Assembly (NCBI RefSeq): GCF_013256425.1
Contig: NZ_CP053904.1
Coordinates: 1,302,001 to 1,366,000, forward strand
Reading direction: 5' to 3'
Source of the DNA: Hymenobacter sp. BRD67
Lineage (GTDB): Bacteria; Bacteroidota; Bacteroidia; Cytophagales; Hymenobacteraceae
DNA: 64,000 bases
The notes under the pieces were generated by a model, which did not search any database, had not been told where the DNA came from, and saw only the letters and a program-made list of their open reading frames with translations. Both the position numbers and the translations under genes were made by a program. Shown in pieces: positions 46,191 through 55,317 of this stretch (the stretch's first letter is position 1; every line of letters starts with the position of its first letter).

Positions 46191-46198
46191 TATTTTTG
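46191..46198 (+). promoter_or_regulatory. Candidate -7 element of the DUF5723-like gene
   Basis: TATTTTTG matches TAnnTTTG. A TTG at 46164 lies 24 bp before it, slightly too far for the usual 19-21. The start codon is 74 bp downstream. Confidence 0.35.
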
Positions 46199-46272
46199 TT
46201 CACACCTGGCGCTACTATTCAGCCGCTACGCTGCTGCTCCAGCTTCCTTTTTACCCAATCCCGCTGCCATCT

Positions 46273-47684
46273 ATGAAGCACCTTTCCCCTCTGCTTGCTA
46301 CGCTCGGGCTGCTGAGCACCTTGCCGGCGCTGGCTCAAAACGAGCTAAGCAACTTCTCGGCCACCGGCCGGGTGGCGTGGCCAACACGTTTGCCCTCGAT
46401 TATCAGTCATTGGGTATCAACCCGGCCAACCTGGGCCGTCAGGGCAACAGCCTGATTGCCTTTACTATCGGGGAGGTAGGAGTGGGGGCCGGTTCGCAGT
46501 CGCTCACCAACGCGCAATTCAAGAAGCTGATTCTACACTCCGGCGATGCGCTTACGGCCACCGAGCGTACGTCGCTGGTAGCTAATCTCAATAGTAATAA
46601 TGCGCTGAATATCAACGCTGATGCTACTGCTTTCGGGCTCGCCGTAGCGCTGCCGGCGGGCCTGGGCGGCCTGGCCGTATCGGTGCATCAGCGGCTGAGC
46701 GGCCACGTAGCGCTCAACCAAAACAGCGCCGACCTTATTATAAATGGCCGCAACGCGGCCATTGTGCAGCAGTATTACGCCGCCGACGGCACGGCCAAAA
46801 GCACGCCGCCACTGCTTTCAGCGGCCCTCGATGGCACCCAGATGCAGCTGGCGCTTACCAACGAGTTTAACATCGGCTACGGGCTCGAAGTGTTTGATGT
46901 GCCGGGCGTTATCAAAGTCACGGCCGGGGCGGGCTACCGCTACATTCAGGGCGTGGGCATTGCCGATGTGCGCATTACGGGCGGCAGCCTGTCGGCCTAT
47001 TCATCGCTTTCGCCGGTATTCAATATTAATTACGGCAGCCTGGCCAGCAGCCCGAACTTTAACTATCAGTCTGGCGCTGGTTTGCAGCCGGTGGGGCATG
47101 GTAACGGCTTCGACCTGGGGCTGGCCACTGAAATAGGCAAGGTTGTGCGGCTGGGTGCTTCCATTACCGATATTGGCTCGATGAGCTGGACCGGCAACGT
47201 GGTAACGGCCACTGACCAGAACCTGGCATTTCCGCAATATAGTGGCACGGCTACGTATGATGTAGTAAAGAGCATCGTCAACCAGTTTGGCGATTCCGGA
47301 AAAACGCTTTTTACCTACCAGGCAGCCCAGGAGCACAAAGCCAGCCTGCCCACCAAGTTGCGGCTGGGCGGCGGTGTTCGCATCTCCGAGCTGTTTGAGG
47401 CCGGCCTCGACGTAACGGTACCCCTCAACCAAGTGGCTGGCAACCTGCCGGCTACCTTCATTGGAGCCGGCCTCGATTTCAAGCCCGTTCGCTGGGTGCG
47501 CCTGAGCACTGGCGTAAGCGGCGGCGCGGGCTATAACCTGAATGTGCCGTTGGGCGTCACCCTCGTGACGCCGGTGTGGGAGGCGGGTATCAGCACCCGC
47601 AGCGTAATGGGCTATTTCTCCGATAGCAACCCGTACGCCTCCCTGGCCCTCGGCTTCCTGCGTTTTAAGATTGGTAAGAAATAA
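46273..47684 (+). CDS. DUF5723-like outer-membrane protein, frame broken
   Basis: About 470 residues. The ATG at 46273 gives a signal peptide ending TLPALAQ. A missing G near 46370 shifts the frame at FSATGRGGVANTF. The main frame then shows YQSLGINPANLGRQ, as in PorV/DUF5723-type barrels (IGINPANL near the N-terminus), amphipathic strands, and ends LRFKIGKK. It should sit in the outer membrane, perhaps as a transport or gliding-related barrel; the role is unknown. It converges on the FKBP gene across a large hairpin. Confidence 0.8.
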
Positions 47685-47748
47685 CCTATTGATATATTAT
47701 AAAAATAAAAATTAAGCAAATCTAGCGCTCCTTCTGTCTCAGCTGGTA

Positions 47749-47828
47749 CTGCCGGATAACTCAACACCCCGCCGCCAGGGAAGCCGTAATGCTTCTTCCT
47801 AGCGGCGGGGCGTTGAGTTATCCGGCAG
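47749..47828. terminator. Bidirectional hairpin terminator
   Basis: A stem of 17 bp (47749-47765 with 47812-47828) extended, after one mismatch, by CCCCGCCGC/GCGGCGGGG (47767-47775 with 47802-47810). It lies between two convergent genes. Confidence 0.8.
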
Positions 47829-47844
47829 CTTAGGGCGGCCGAGC

Positions 47845-48747
47845 TTAGTTCACATCAACCAGCTCCACATCGAAGCGCAGGACCGTATTGGACGGTACGC
47901 TGGTACCCGCGCCGCTGGGGCCATATGCCAGGCCCGAGGGGATAAGCAGCGTGGCTTTTTCGCCCTTGTGCATCAAGGAGATACCTTCGTCGAAGCCGGG
48001 TATTACCTGCCCTTTGCCAATTACAAACGTGATGGGCGTGTTGCCGTGCTGGGAGGAGGCATCAAACACGGTTCCGTTCAGCAGCATGCCCGTGTAGAGC
48101 ACCGAGGCCGTTTTGCCTGCGGTGGCCGGGGTGCCGGTGGGGTTTGTGGTAGTAGGCACAAAATACAGGCCCGAAGGCTGCTTCTGTGCGTTGGTTATCT
48201 TATTATCGGCGATGTACTTCGTGATGAGTGCGTCGTCGATAGGGGCGTAGTCTACTACTTCTACATCGAAGCGCACAATGGAGTTCGGCGGAATATTGGG
48301 AGCACGCCCGGCCGAGCCGTAGGCCAGGCCCGAGGGGATAAGCAGCGTAGCTTTCTCGCCGATGCGCATCAGCGAAATGCCCTCATCGAAGCCGGGAATT
48401 ACCTGGCCGCTGCCCACTACGAACGTAACGGGCAGATTACCATTCTGGGAAGACGCATCGAAGACGGTACCATCGAGCAGGGTGCCGGTATAGAGCACCG
48501 ACACGGTCTGGCCAACCGCCACCTTGGCTGCGGTGGGGTTTGTGGTTACGGGTACAAAGTACAGGCCCGATGCCTGGTGCTGGGCATTCGGTATAGCCTT
48601 GTCGGCTATGTACTTCTGAATGGTGGCATTGTCGGCGGCCGAGTAATCGGCCGGGGCAGCATCCTTTTTGCAGGCGGTAGTGAGCAGGCCTGCCAGTGCC
48701 AGAAAGGCCAGGATGAATAAACGGGACACGGAAAAAGAATTTCTCAT
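47845..48747 (-). CDS. Lipoprotein with two tandem FKBP-type peptidyl-prolyl isomerase domains
   Basis: A 300-residue lipoprotein: LLTTAC puts the lipid on Cys26. Two FKBP domains follow, about residues 60-170 and 190-300, nearly repeats of each other: VSVLYTGTLLDGTVFDASSQ and ASVLYTGMLLNGTVFDASSQ, then VIPGFDEGISLM and GEKATLLIPSGLAYG in both. Both carry the usual active-site aromatics and Asp (FDAS). They would speed proline turns in periplasmic or surface proteins. The linker NKITNAQKQPSGLYF repeats KAIPNAQHQASGLYF, so the unit duplicated is about 135 residues. Confidence 0.93.
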   Translation of the reverse strand: MRNSFSVSRLFILAFLALAGLLTTACKKDAAPADYSAADNATIQKYIADKAIPNAQHQASGLYFVPVTTNPTAAKVAVGQTVSVLYTGTLLDGTVFDASSQNGNLPVTFVVGSGQVIPGFDEGISLMRIGEKATLLIPSGLAYGSAGRAPNIPPNSIVRFDVEVVDYAPIDDALITKYIADNKITNAQKQPSGLYFVPTTTNPTGTPATAGKTASVLYTGMLLNGTVFDASSQHGNTPITFVIGKGQVIPGFDEGISLMHKGEKATLLIPSGLAYGPSGAGTSVPSNTVLRFDVELVDVN

Positions 48748-48850
48748 AAGCGGATTTTAGACAAAAGTAAGCCGGTAAGCCAGATAATGACACCCGCCTG
48801 GATTGGGTTCCGCCGGGGCGGTTGTTTGATGCTGGCCGGGCCGCGGGCGG

Positions 48851-49960
48851 CTAGGGCTCTACCACGAAGCCAGGTAGCCCGAGCTTGCTGCGCCGCCCAC
48901 CCAGCTTGAGGCCATCGTCGACGTAGCCGCAGGCCGGGCCGCTCACATTGGGGCTGGCAATAACGCCGAGAAAGGAGTTGTCTTCGCGGGCTACGTATAT
49001 TTTGCCGTCGGGCCCCCGCTGCAACGCCCCGATTTTATGGTTGGAGGAATGGCCTACCGGTACCACTGCCTTGGTTTTGAGGTCTATCTGAATTATCTGG
49101 GTTTCACTCACGCTGGGAGTTTTGCTCATGGTGTTGCCGTTGCAGGTGCCATAGAGCTTGCTGCCATCGGGCGAAAACTCCACACCGTAGGCCTCGGCGT
49201 AGGGCCCGAAACTGCGCGCATTGCTCACCTTGCCGGTATTGCGGTCAAAGTCGTACACCTCAAACCGGTTGCTTTCGCGCCAGATGGCGGCGGCCAGCCT
49301 GGTACCATCGGGCGAAAACTTGAGCGCCCCGATGGCGTTGCGGCCGGGGCCGGCGTTTAGGCTGCCCACGTTGCTCATCACGGGCTTACCGGCTACGCCA
49401 TCGGCCGTCACCAGGTAGGCCACAAAGGCATTGGAGTTCCAGCGGTGAGCCAGCACCCACACGTCGTGGCCGTTGGGGTGGCGCACGGCCGTGAGCTTCT
49501 CGGCTACCGGGGTCACGAGCAACAGGTTGGCGCGGGGCACATCGCCGAGGCCGTTGTCGCGGGTCATGTCTACTACCGAGTAGCGCAGGCCATCGGGGGC
49601 TCCCTGCGGGGCCACGGTAAAGATATAGAAAATATTGCCCGAGCCGGGGTCTGGTACGATGAGGGCCGACTGCGTGCTGCTGCCCGACCCCATAAGGTGG
49701 CGGCCGCTGGGCATGGGCTGGTGCTGGCGGTTCCACACCGTCTGGCCATCGGTATAAAAGAGCAACTCGCCGCGCCTGGTAGTGGCGGTGGCGCAGCCCT
49801 CGTAGGTGGTCATGGCACCATCGAGCAGCGGAGTAGGGGTGCCGCTGGCAAAGCTCAAGCCGGCCTGGCGGCCAAAGTACCAAAGGTCGGTAGGCCGCTG
49901 GGCGCGCGCAGCCTGAATGAAAAACAGAAAAGCCGGAAAGATGAAAAACAGCCGGTTCAT
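48851..49960 (-). CDS. Secreted beta-propeller protein of unknown function
   Basis: A 369-residue exported protein; the signal peptide ends FIQAARAQ (residue 21). The N-terminus LWYFGRQAGLSFASG and FYTDGQTVWNRQHQPM are typical of the propeller half of many Bacteroidota surface proteins that precede a T9SS sorting domain. Strands such as ALKFSPDGTRLAAA and GVEFSPDGSKLYGT are PD40/WD40-like. No T9SS C-terminal domain is seen. I start at MNRLFF (49960), because the upstream 27 residues have no leader pattern. Confidence 0.8.
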   Translation of the reverse strand: MNRLFFIFPAFLFFIQAARAQRPTDLWYFGRQAGLSFASGTPTPLLDGAMTTYEGCATATTRRGELLFYTDGQTVWNRQHQPMPSGRHLMGSGSSTQSALIVPDPGSGNIFYIFTVAPQGAPDGLRYSVVDMTRDNGLGDVPRANLLLVTPVAEKLTAVRHPNGHDVWVLAHRWNSNAFVAYLVTADGVAGKPVMSNVGSLNAGPGRNAIGALKFSPDGTRLAAAIWRESNRFEVYDFDRNTGKVSNARSFGPYAEAYGVEFSPDGSKLYGTCNGNTMSKTPSVSETQIIQIDLKTKAVVPVGHSSNHKIGALQRGPDGKIYVAREDNSFLGVIASPNVSGPACGYVDDGLKLGGRRSKLGLPGFVVEP

Positions 49961-50096
49961 GAGCAAAACAGAGGGTTGATACTTAGCTGGCTGAACGAAA
50001 AAACCGTGCCGGGCAGCCAGCCGAGCCAGACACAGTACCAAGCCTGGCTCGCCCCGAAGGCACTTCGTCAGCCCCTGTAGGGTGCATCTTTAAGTC

Positions 50097-50771
50097 ATGA
50101 ATCCCGCTGCTCTCCTCGATTTTCTCGAAAAACTGGCCCGCCACAACGAGCGCGCCTGGTTTCAGGACCACAAAGCTACCTACGACCGCTTACGCGTTGA
50201 CTTTGAGCAGGACGTAGCCTACTGGCTGCGTGAGCTGACCGCCAACGAGCCCGCTTTGGCCGGCCTGGATGCCAAGAAGTGTGTTTTCAGAATATATCGC
50301 GACGTGCGTTTTTCAAAAGTAAAAGTGCCGTATAAAACGCACTTCTCGGCCTATTTCGCAGCGGGTGGCAAAAAGGGTGGCGGCCCTGGTCGCTACGTGC
50401 AGATTGGGCCCCACGGCCAGACGCTCGTGGCTGGCGGCCTCTACGAGCCCACCAAAGAGCAGGTAGCGGCCATCCGCCAGGAGATTGATTACGCAGCCGA
50501 TGGCCTGCACGCGCTGCTGGCCGCGCCAGCGGCCCGGCTGTTCTTCCCGCAGGGCCTAGCCGGCGAGCAGCTAAAAAAGATGCCGCCCGGCTACGAAGCT
50601 GCGCACCCCGAGGCTGACTGGCTGCGCCACAAGCAGTTTCTGCTATCCTGCCAGCTACCCGATGTGGAGGTACGCCAGCTCAGTACCGCTGACTTCCAAG
50701 GGCACATTCTAGCCGCCCTGCGCACGCTCGGACCATTCTGTGAGTGGCTGGAGGTTAGTAGTAAGGGGTAG
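50097..50771 (+). CDS. DUF2461-family protein
   Basis: A 224-residue cytoplasmic protein. The pattern LDFLEKLARHNERAWFQDHKATYD, DVRFSKVKVPYKTHFS and YVQIGPHGQTLVAGGLYEP (each partly quoted) matches DUF2461, a family of unknown function found widely in Bacteroidota. The start at 50097 directly precedes NPAALLDFLEKL, as in family members. It converges with the DUF6702 gene, 10 bp apart. Confidence 0.9.
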   Translation: MNPAALLDFLEKLARHNERAWFQDHKATYDRLRVDFEQDVAYWLRELTANEPALAGLDAKKCVFRIYRDVRFSKVKVPYKTHFSAYFAAGGKKGGGPGRYVQIGPHGQTLVAGGLYEPTKEQVAAIRQEIDYAADGLHALLAAPAARLFFPQGLAGEQLKKMPPGYEAAHPEADWLRHKQFLLSCQLPDVEVRQLSTADFQGHILAALRTLGPFCEWLEVSSKG

Positions 50772-50781
50772 TGAACTTACT

Positions 50782-51288
50782 CTAAAAATTCAGCACCTCC
50801 TCCTCGTGCCCGTTGCGAAGTAGGGCGCTGATTTTCTTGCCGTTGCCTTCCGCATTTACGATATTCATCTGGTCGGAGAACAGCTCCAGCAGCATCTCCT
50901 GCTGAATGAGCAGCTCCTTCGTGGGGTGCGGCAGGGGTACCTTAGCGTAGAGCCAATACGCATCTTTTTCGGCTTGCAGGCCCATAAACTGCACGTCGAG
51001 CGGCAGGCGGGGGTGGCGGGGCGCAGCCGGAATACTCAGCTTGAGATGCTGATGCAGGTACAGCTCGGCCACGGGGAGCGCGCTGGGCTGCTGCAAGTCT
51101 ACCGCCTTGGGCCGGCCCTGCGAAAGCGCCCGCGCGAAATCGTCGGTGAAGACTTTCAGCGCCAGCTCTACCTGTTGCTTTTCGGGGTTAAGGCGCAGCT
51201 CCAGAATGCTTGTGTGATAGGCATGGCGGGTGCCCGCTAGGCCCGGCAGGCCGAGCAGCAGGCTGAGAAGCAGAGGAAGGCGGCGCAT
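50782..51288 (-). CDS. DUF6702-family exported protein
   Basis: A 168-residue exported protein with a leader (LLLSLLLGLPGLAGT). The body, HAYHTSILELRLNPEKQQ, VELALKVFTDDFARAL and KDAYWLYAKVPLP, matches the DUF6702 family, often found beside metallopeptidase or TonB genes in Bacteroidota. The function is unknown. I start at MRRLPLL (51288), because the longer frame lacks leader structure. It follows rseP (97 bp) on the same strand, separated by a hairpin. Confidence 0.8.
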   Translation of the reverse strand: MRRLPLLLSLLLGLPGLAGTRHAYHTSILELRLNPEKQQVELALKVFTDDFARALSQGRPKAVDLQQPSALPVAELYLHQHLKLSIPAAPRHPRLPLDVQFMGLQAEKDAYWLYAKVPLPHPTKELLIQQEMLLELFSDQMNIVNAEGNGKKISALLRNGHEEEVLNF

Positions 51289-51326
51289 AAGGGTGGTGAG
51301 AATCTGGCCAGATAAGGTCTGAAAAA

Positions 51327-51365
51327 CAGTTGTCCTTGCGAGCGTAAAGCTTGCAAGGACAACTG
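51327..51365. terminator. Hairpin after rseP
   Basis: CAGTTGTCCTTGC (51327-51339) pairs perfectly with GCAAGGACAACTG (51353-51365). It lies 21 bp downstream of the rseP stop on the minus strand. Confidence 0.6.
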
Positions 51366-51385
51366 CCAAAAGCAATGAGGCTTAC

Positions 51386-52729
51386 CTAAAACAGCTTCAT
51401 TACCTGCTTAATCACAATAACATACGCCATGAGCGCCAGAATCAGCACCGTGCCTACGCGCTGGGCATTCTCCAGGAATTTCTCCGACGGCTTGCGGCGC
51501 AGAATCATCTCGTAGAGCAGGAATAATACGTGCCCGCCATCGAGGGCCGGAATGGGCAGCAGGTTCATGAAGGCCAGCACCATGCTCAGCGTACCGACCA
51601 AGGTCCAGAAGTGCGGCCAGTTCCAGACGCCACCAAACTGCTGGGCAATTTCGACGGGGCCACCCAGGCTTTCCGAAGCCGAAGCCTCGCGTTTCAGGAT
51701 TTTGCCAAAAGCCTTGGCTTGCAGCGTAATAACGCTGAAGGCCTGCTTGGTGCCCTGGGGCACCGACTGGCCCAGGCTATAGTAGCGGGTGCTGAAATTC
51801 AGCTCCGGCTTGGGGCGCACTCCGATTTTGCCGGCCGCACTGACGGCTACGGGCAGCGCCAGCGTCTGGCCGGCCCGGCTTACGGTAATAGGAATAGTCT
51901 GGCCCTTGTAGCGGGGCAGCGTGCGCAGCAACTCGTCGTAGTAGCGAATGGGCGTAGCCCCAATCTGGGTAATGCGGTCGCCAACCTTGATGCCGGCCTT
52001 GGCGGCGGGGTTGCCGGGCACCACCTCGGCCAGCGTGAAGGGCGAGCGCGCTTCCACAAAGAGGCTGTCGCCCTGCTTGTTGAGCTGGTCAAAAAACGTT
52101 TTGGGCAACTTGGGCAGGTCGAGCAGCTGGCCATTACGCTCCACGGTGTAGTAGCTCTCGCTGCCGAGCAGCACGTTGGGGTCGTACACCTGGTTGAACT
52201 CGGTAAACGGCCGCCCGTTGATTTTTACAATCTGGTCGCCGTCGCGAAAGCCGATGTCGCGGCCCAGCTTGGTAGTTACCACGCCGTAGCGGGCCTCGGA
52301 GGCGGGCAGGTAGCTTTCGCCGAGCTTGTAAGTGAGGGCCGAGAAAATGACGATGCCCGTAAGCACGTTCATAATAATGCCGCCCAGCATCACCAGCAGC
52401 CGCTGCCAGGCGGGCTTGCTCCGAAACTCGTCGGGCTGTGGGGGGCCGGCCAGGGCGTCGGCATCCTGCGTTTCATCTACCATGCCGTGGATGGCCACGT
52501 AGCCGCCCAGCGGAAACCAGCCGATGCCATACTCCGTCTCGCCCACCTTGCGCTTAAACAAGCTGAAGTTCCAGACGTGCGGCAGCGGAAACAGAAAGTC
52601 GAAAAAGATGTAAAACTTAATGACCCGAATCTTAAAAAGCTTGGCGAAGGCAAAGTGCCCAAATTCGTGCAAGCCAACCAGTAGCGAGAGGCCTAGCAGC
52701 AGCTGGCCAATCATAACGAGAATTTCCAA
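51386..52729 (-). CDS. rseP: Site-2 protease RseP (M50)
   Basis: A 447-residue inner-membrane zinc protease. The first membrane segment carries HEFGHF (residues 21-26); the third metal ligand is in NLLPIPALDGGH. Between them is a PDZ domain (about residues 210-295, with PAAKAGIKVGDRI). The membrane segment VMLGGIIMNVLTGIVIF precedes it. RseP cuts a membrane anti-sigma after a first cleavage, releasing an ECF sigma factor. The anti-sigma at 36392 is a possible substrate, but this is an inference. It lies downstream of dxr. Confidence 0.93.
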   Translation of the reverse strand: MEILVMIGQLLLGLSLLVGLHEFGHFAFAKLFKIRVIKFYIFFDFLFPLPHVWNFSLFKRKVGETEYGIGWFPLGGYVAIHGMVDETQDADALAGPPQPDEFRSKPAWQRLLVMLGGIIMNVLTGIVIFSALTYKLGESYLPASEARYGVVTTKLGRDIGFRDGDQIVKINGRPFTEFNQVYDPNVLLGSESYYTVERNGQLLDLPKLPKTFFDQLNKQGDSLFVEARSPFTLAEVVPGNPAAKAGIKVGDRITQIGATPIRYYDELLRTLPRYKGQTIPITVSRAGQTLALPVAVSAAGKIGVRPKPELNFSTRYYSLGQSVPQGTKQAFSVITLQAKAFGKILKREASASESLGGPVEIAQQFGGVWNWPHFWTLVGTLSMVLAFMNLLPIPALDGGHVLFLLYEMILRRKPSEKFLENAQRVGTVLILALMAYVIVIKQVMKLF

Positions 52730-52775
52730 AGGAGAAGAAAAGAATTAAAAATTATAAATTATAAATCAACCGTTG

Positions 52776-52822
52776 AAACTGCGTGCAAGGGCGGGAGCAG
52801 CTTGCCCTTTGCACGCAGTTTT
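52776..52822 (-). terminator. Hairpin between dxr and rseP
   Basis: AAACTGCGTGCAAGGGC (52776-52792) pairs with its complement at 52804-52822 with one T bulged. It stands 14 bp after the dxr stop, so dxr may end transcription here. Confidence 0.6.
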
Positions 52823-52835
52823 CAGGGTTTACTTC

Positions 52836-54005
52836 TTAATCTTTAAGTAGTGAAAAAGCAATCCGGCGTGCTTCCGCGTCAGTAGCGGCATAGTCGGCCA
52901 AAGTTGGGCTTGCAAGATACGGCACCCGTTGCAGGCACTCGGCCACTACCTCGGCCATCCCCGGAAAGCTTACCTTATCCTGCAAAAAAGCGGCTACGGC
53001 CACTTCATTAGCCGCATTGAGCACGCAGGCGGCCGTGCCGCCGCGCCGCATGGCCTCAAAGGCCAGCGGCAGGTGCCGGAACGTGGCCTGGTCGGGAGGC
53101 TCAAAGGTGAGGGTAGGGTAGTTCAGAAACGAAAACCGGGGAAAGTCATTGCGCAGCCGCTCGGGGTAGCCCAGCGCATACTGAATGGGCAGCTTCATAT
53201 CGGGCAGGCCCAGCTGCGCTTTCAGCGAGCCATCCTCAAACTGCACCAGCGAGTGCACAATGCTTTGCGGATGCACCACCACGTCAATCTGCTCGTTGCG
53301 CAGTCCAAACAGCCATTTGGCTTCTATCACTTCCAGGCCCTTGTTCATGAGCGTGGCCGAGTCGATAGTAATTTTGGCGCCCATCGTCCAGTTCGGATGC
53401 TTCAGCGCCTGGGCTTTTGTAATATAGGATAAATCCGATGCTTTGCGGCCCCTGAATGGTCCGCCCGAGGCCGTCAGGATAATCTTCTCAACGGGGTTGT
53501 GCGCCTCGCCCACCAGGCACTGAAAAATGGCCGAGTGCTCCGAGTCGACGGGCAGCAGCTGCACGCCGTGCTGCTGCACCAGGCTGGTAATCAGCTCGCC
53601 GGCTACCACCAGCGTTTCCTTGTTGGCCAGGGCAATGTCCTTGCCGGCCCGGATGGCGGCCACCGTAGGCACCAGGCCCGCGTAGCCAACGAGGGCGGTC
53701 AGCACCACGTCTACTTCGGGGCGCTGCACCACTTCGGCCAGGGCCGCCGCGCCGGCCAGCACCTGGGTTTCGGGCTGGCCGGCCAGGGCGGCTTTTACCT
53801 CCCGGTAAAACTCCTCGCCGATAACTACTACCGCCGGCCTGAACTCCTGCGCCTGCTGCACCAGCAGCTGCCACTGCCGCCCGGCCGTGAGCACCGCCAC
53901 CCGAAAGCGGCCTTGCTGCTCGCGTACCACCTCCAGCGCCTGCGTGCCAATGGAGCCCGTAGAGCCCAGCAGGGCCAGGGTTTTTTGAGAAAAAGAATCC
54001 GCCAT
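52836..54005 (-). CDS. dxr: 1-deoxy-D-xylulose-5-phosphate reductoisomerase
   Basis: A 389-residue enzyme, the second step of the MEP pathway for isoprenoids; it uses NADPH and a metal ion. The N-terminal Rossmann motif is LALLGSTGSIGTQALEV. The substrate and metal motifs are LLPVDSEHSAIFQCL and ILTASGGPFRG, followed by TITIDSATLMNKGLEVIEA in related form (KITIDSATLMNKG). The terminal helical domain ends RIAFSLLKD. The -7 element at 54030 and the ATG at 54005 fit. Confidence 0.95.
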   Translation of the reverse strand: MADSFSQKTLALLGSTGSIGTQALEVVREQQGRFRVAVLTAGRQWQLLVQQAQEFRPAVVVIGEEFYREVKAALAGQPETQVLAGAAALAEVVQRPEVDVVLTALVGYAGLVPTVAAIRAGKDIALANKETLVVAGELITSLVQQHGVQLLPVDSEHSAIFQCLVGEAHNPVEKIILTASGGPFRGRKASDLSYITKAQALKHPNWTMGAKITIDSATLMNKGLEVIEAKWLFGLRNEQIDVVVHPQSIVHSLVQFEDGSLKAQLGLPDMKLPIQYALGYPERLRNDFPRFSFLNYPTLTFEPPDQATFRHLPLAFEAMRRGGTAACVLNAANEVAVAAFLQDKVSFPGMAEVVAECLQRVPYLASPTLADYAATDAEARRIAFSLLKD

Positions 54006-54029
54006 TAAGTAGGGTTAGGAATAGAGGGG

Positions 54030-54057
54030 CAAAGGTAGGCGCGCCCCGTCGGCTCAA
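54030..54057 (-). promoter_or_regulatory. Candidate promoter of dxr
   Basis: On the minus strand TTG (54057-54055) stands 17 bp before TACCTTTG (54037-54030), a full TAnnTTTG match. The spacing is a little short of 19-21. Transcription should start near 54023. Confidence 0.45.
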
Positions 54058-54144
54058 GCTCAGCATATCTATTCGCGGCTGCGCTCGTACAGTACCTGCG
54101 CCTTGCGGGGCTAGCCGTCTTAATTCTACTCTTCCTTTTCCAGC

Positions 54145-55214
54145 ATGTCCATCAAACTCAAGCCACTCGACCAACAGGTCATTGTGATTACCGGGGCCAC
54201 CAGTGGTATTGGCCTCGCTACCGCCCGTGCCGCTGCCAAGGCCGGGGCTCGCCTTGTGCTCGCCGCCCGCTCCCAAACCGACCTCGACCTGGTGGCGCAG
54301 TCGCTGGGCGGCCACGTAGCCACCGTGGCCGCCGACGTGGCCGACCCGGCCTCCGTGCGCCGCATAGCCGAAGCCGCCCGCGCTCATTTCGGGGGCTTCG
54401 ATACGTGGGTCAACAATGCCGGCGTGGGCATGTGGGGCCGCCTGGAGCAAGGCAGCCTAGAAGACTTTAAGCGCCTGTATGATACTAATTTCTGGGGTAT
54501 TGTTAATGGCTCGCTCGAAGCTATTAAATTCCTCAAAAAGCACGGCGGAGCGCTCATCAACCTGGGCAGCGAGGTGTCCGACGTGTCGGTGCCTATCCAG
54601 GGAATGTACGCTTCCAGCAAGCACGCCGTGAAAGGGTTTACCGATGCTCTGCGCATCGAAATGGCCGATGAGAAAGCGCCCATCTCGGTCACGCTCATCA
54701 AGCCATCGGCCATCAATACGCCCTTTCCGGAACACGCCCGCAACTACATGTCGGAAAAGCCCAAGCTGCCCGCGCCGGTTTATGCGCCGGAGGAAGTAGC
54801 CAATGCGATTCTGCACGCCGCTACGCACCCGGTGCGCGACATCTACGTGGGGGCGGTGGCAAGCTGCTGAGCACCATCAATAAGTTTGCGCCGGGTGCCC
54901 TCGACTGGATGAACGCCAAAACCGGCGTGGCCCAGCAAAAGCAGGCAGGAACCCGGGCGCAGGACCCGGTCGGCTCGCTGCACCGCCCCAACGGCCCGCA
55001 TGCCAGCGTCCGTGGCAATCACCCCGGCCACGTAATGAAAACCAGCCTCTACACCCGGGCCACGCTGCATCCGGTAGTTGCCGGGGTAGTGGCGGCCAGC
55101 AGCCTGGCCGCTACCATTGCCCTGGTGCTCGGTAGTAAAGGCAAGCTCAAGGATGCGGGCATGCCGTTCGAATCGGGCGTTAAAACGCCCCTAGTACCCG
55201 CTACGGATGAATAG
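54145..55214 (+). CDS. SDR oxidoreductase with C-terminal membrane segment, frame broken
   Basis: About 356 residues after repair. The Rossmann part has VITGATSGIGLATAR, NNAGVGMWG and MYASSKHAVKGF (Tyr-x-x-x-Lys). The frame breaks near 54853 in a run of five G: one more G restores YVGGGGKLLSTINKF. The tail ends with a hydrophobic stretch (VVAGVVAASSLAATIALVLGS) and SGVKTPLVPATDE. The SDR domain acts on an unknown substrate; the extra helix may tie it to the membrane. The unrepaired frame stops at 54870. Confidence 0.82.
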
Positions 55215-55235
55215 GTAACGCAACTTTTTGCCTAC

Positions 55236-55296
55236 AAAAAGCAGTTTCGGCAGGTGAAAGAACAACTTGTTCTTTCACCTGCCGAAACTGCTTTTT
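55236..55296. terminator. 61-bp near-perfect palindrome between convergent genes
   Basis: A 30-bp left arm (55236-55265) and a 30-bp right arm (55267-55296) pair perfectly with only one base between them (core AGTTTCGGCAGGTGAAAG), with A and T at the ends. It should terminate both converging genes. Confidence 0.85.
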
Positions 55297-55317
55297 TATT
55301 TCCGCTGCCCGGGAGGC

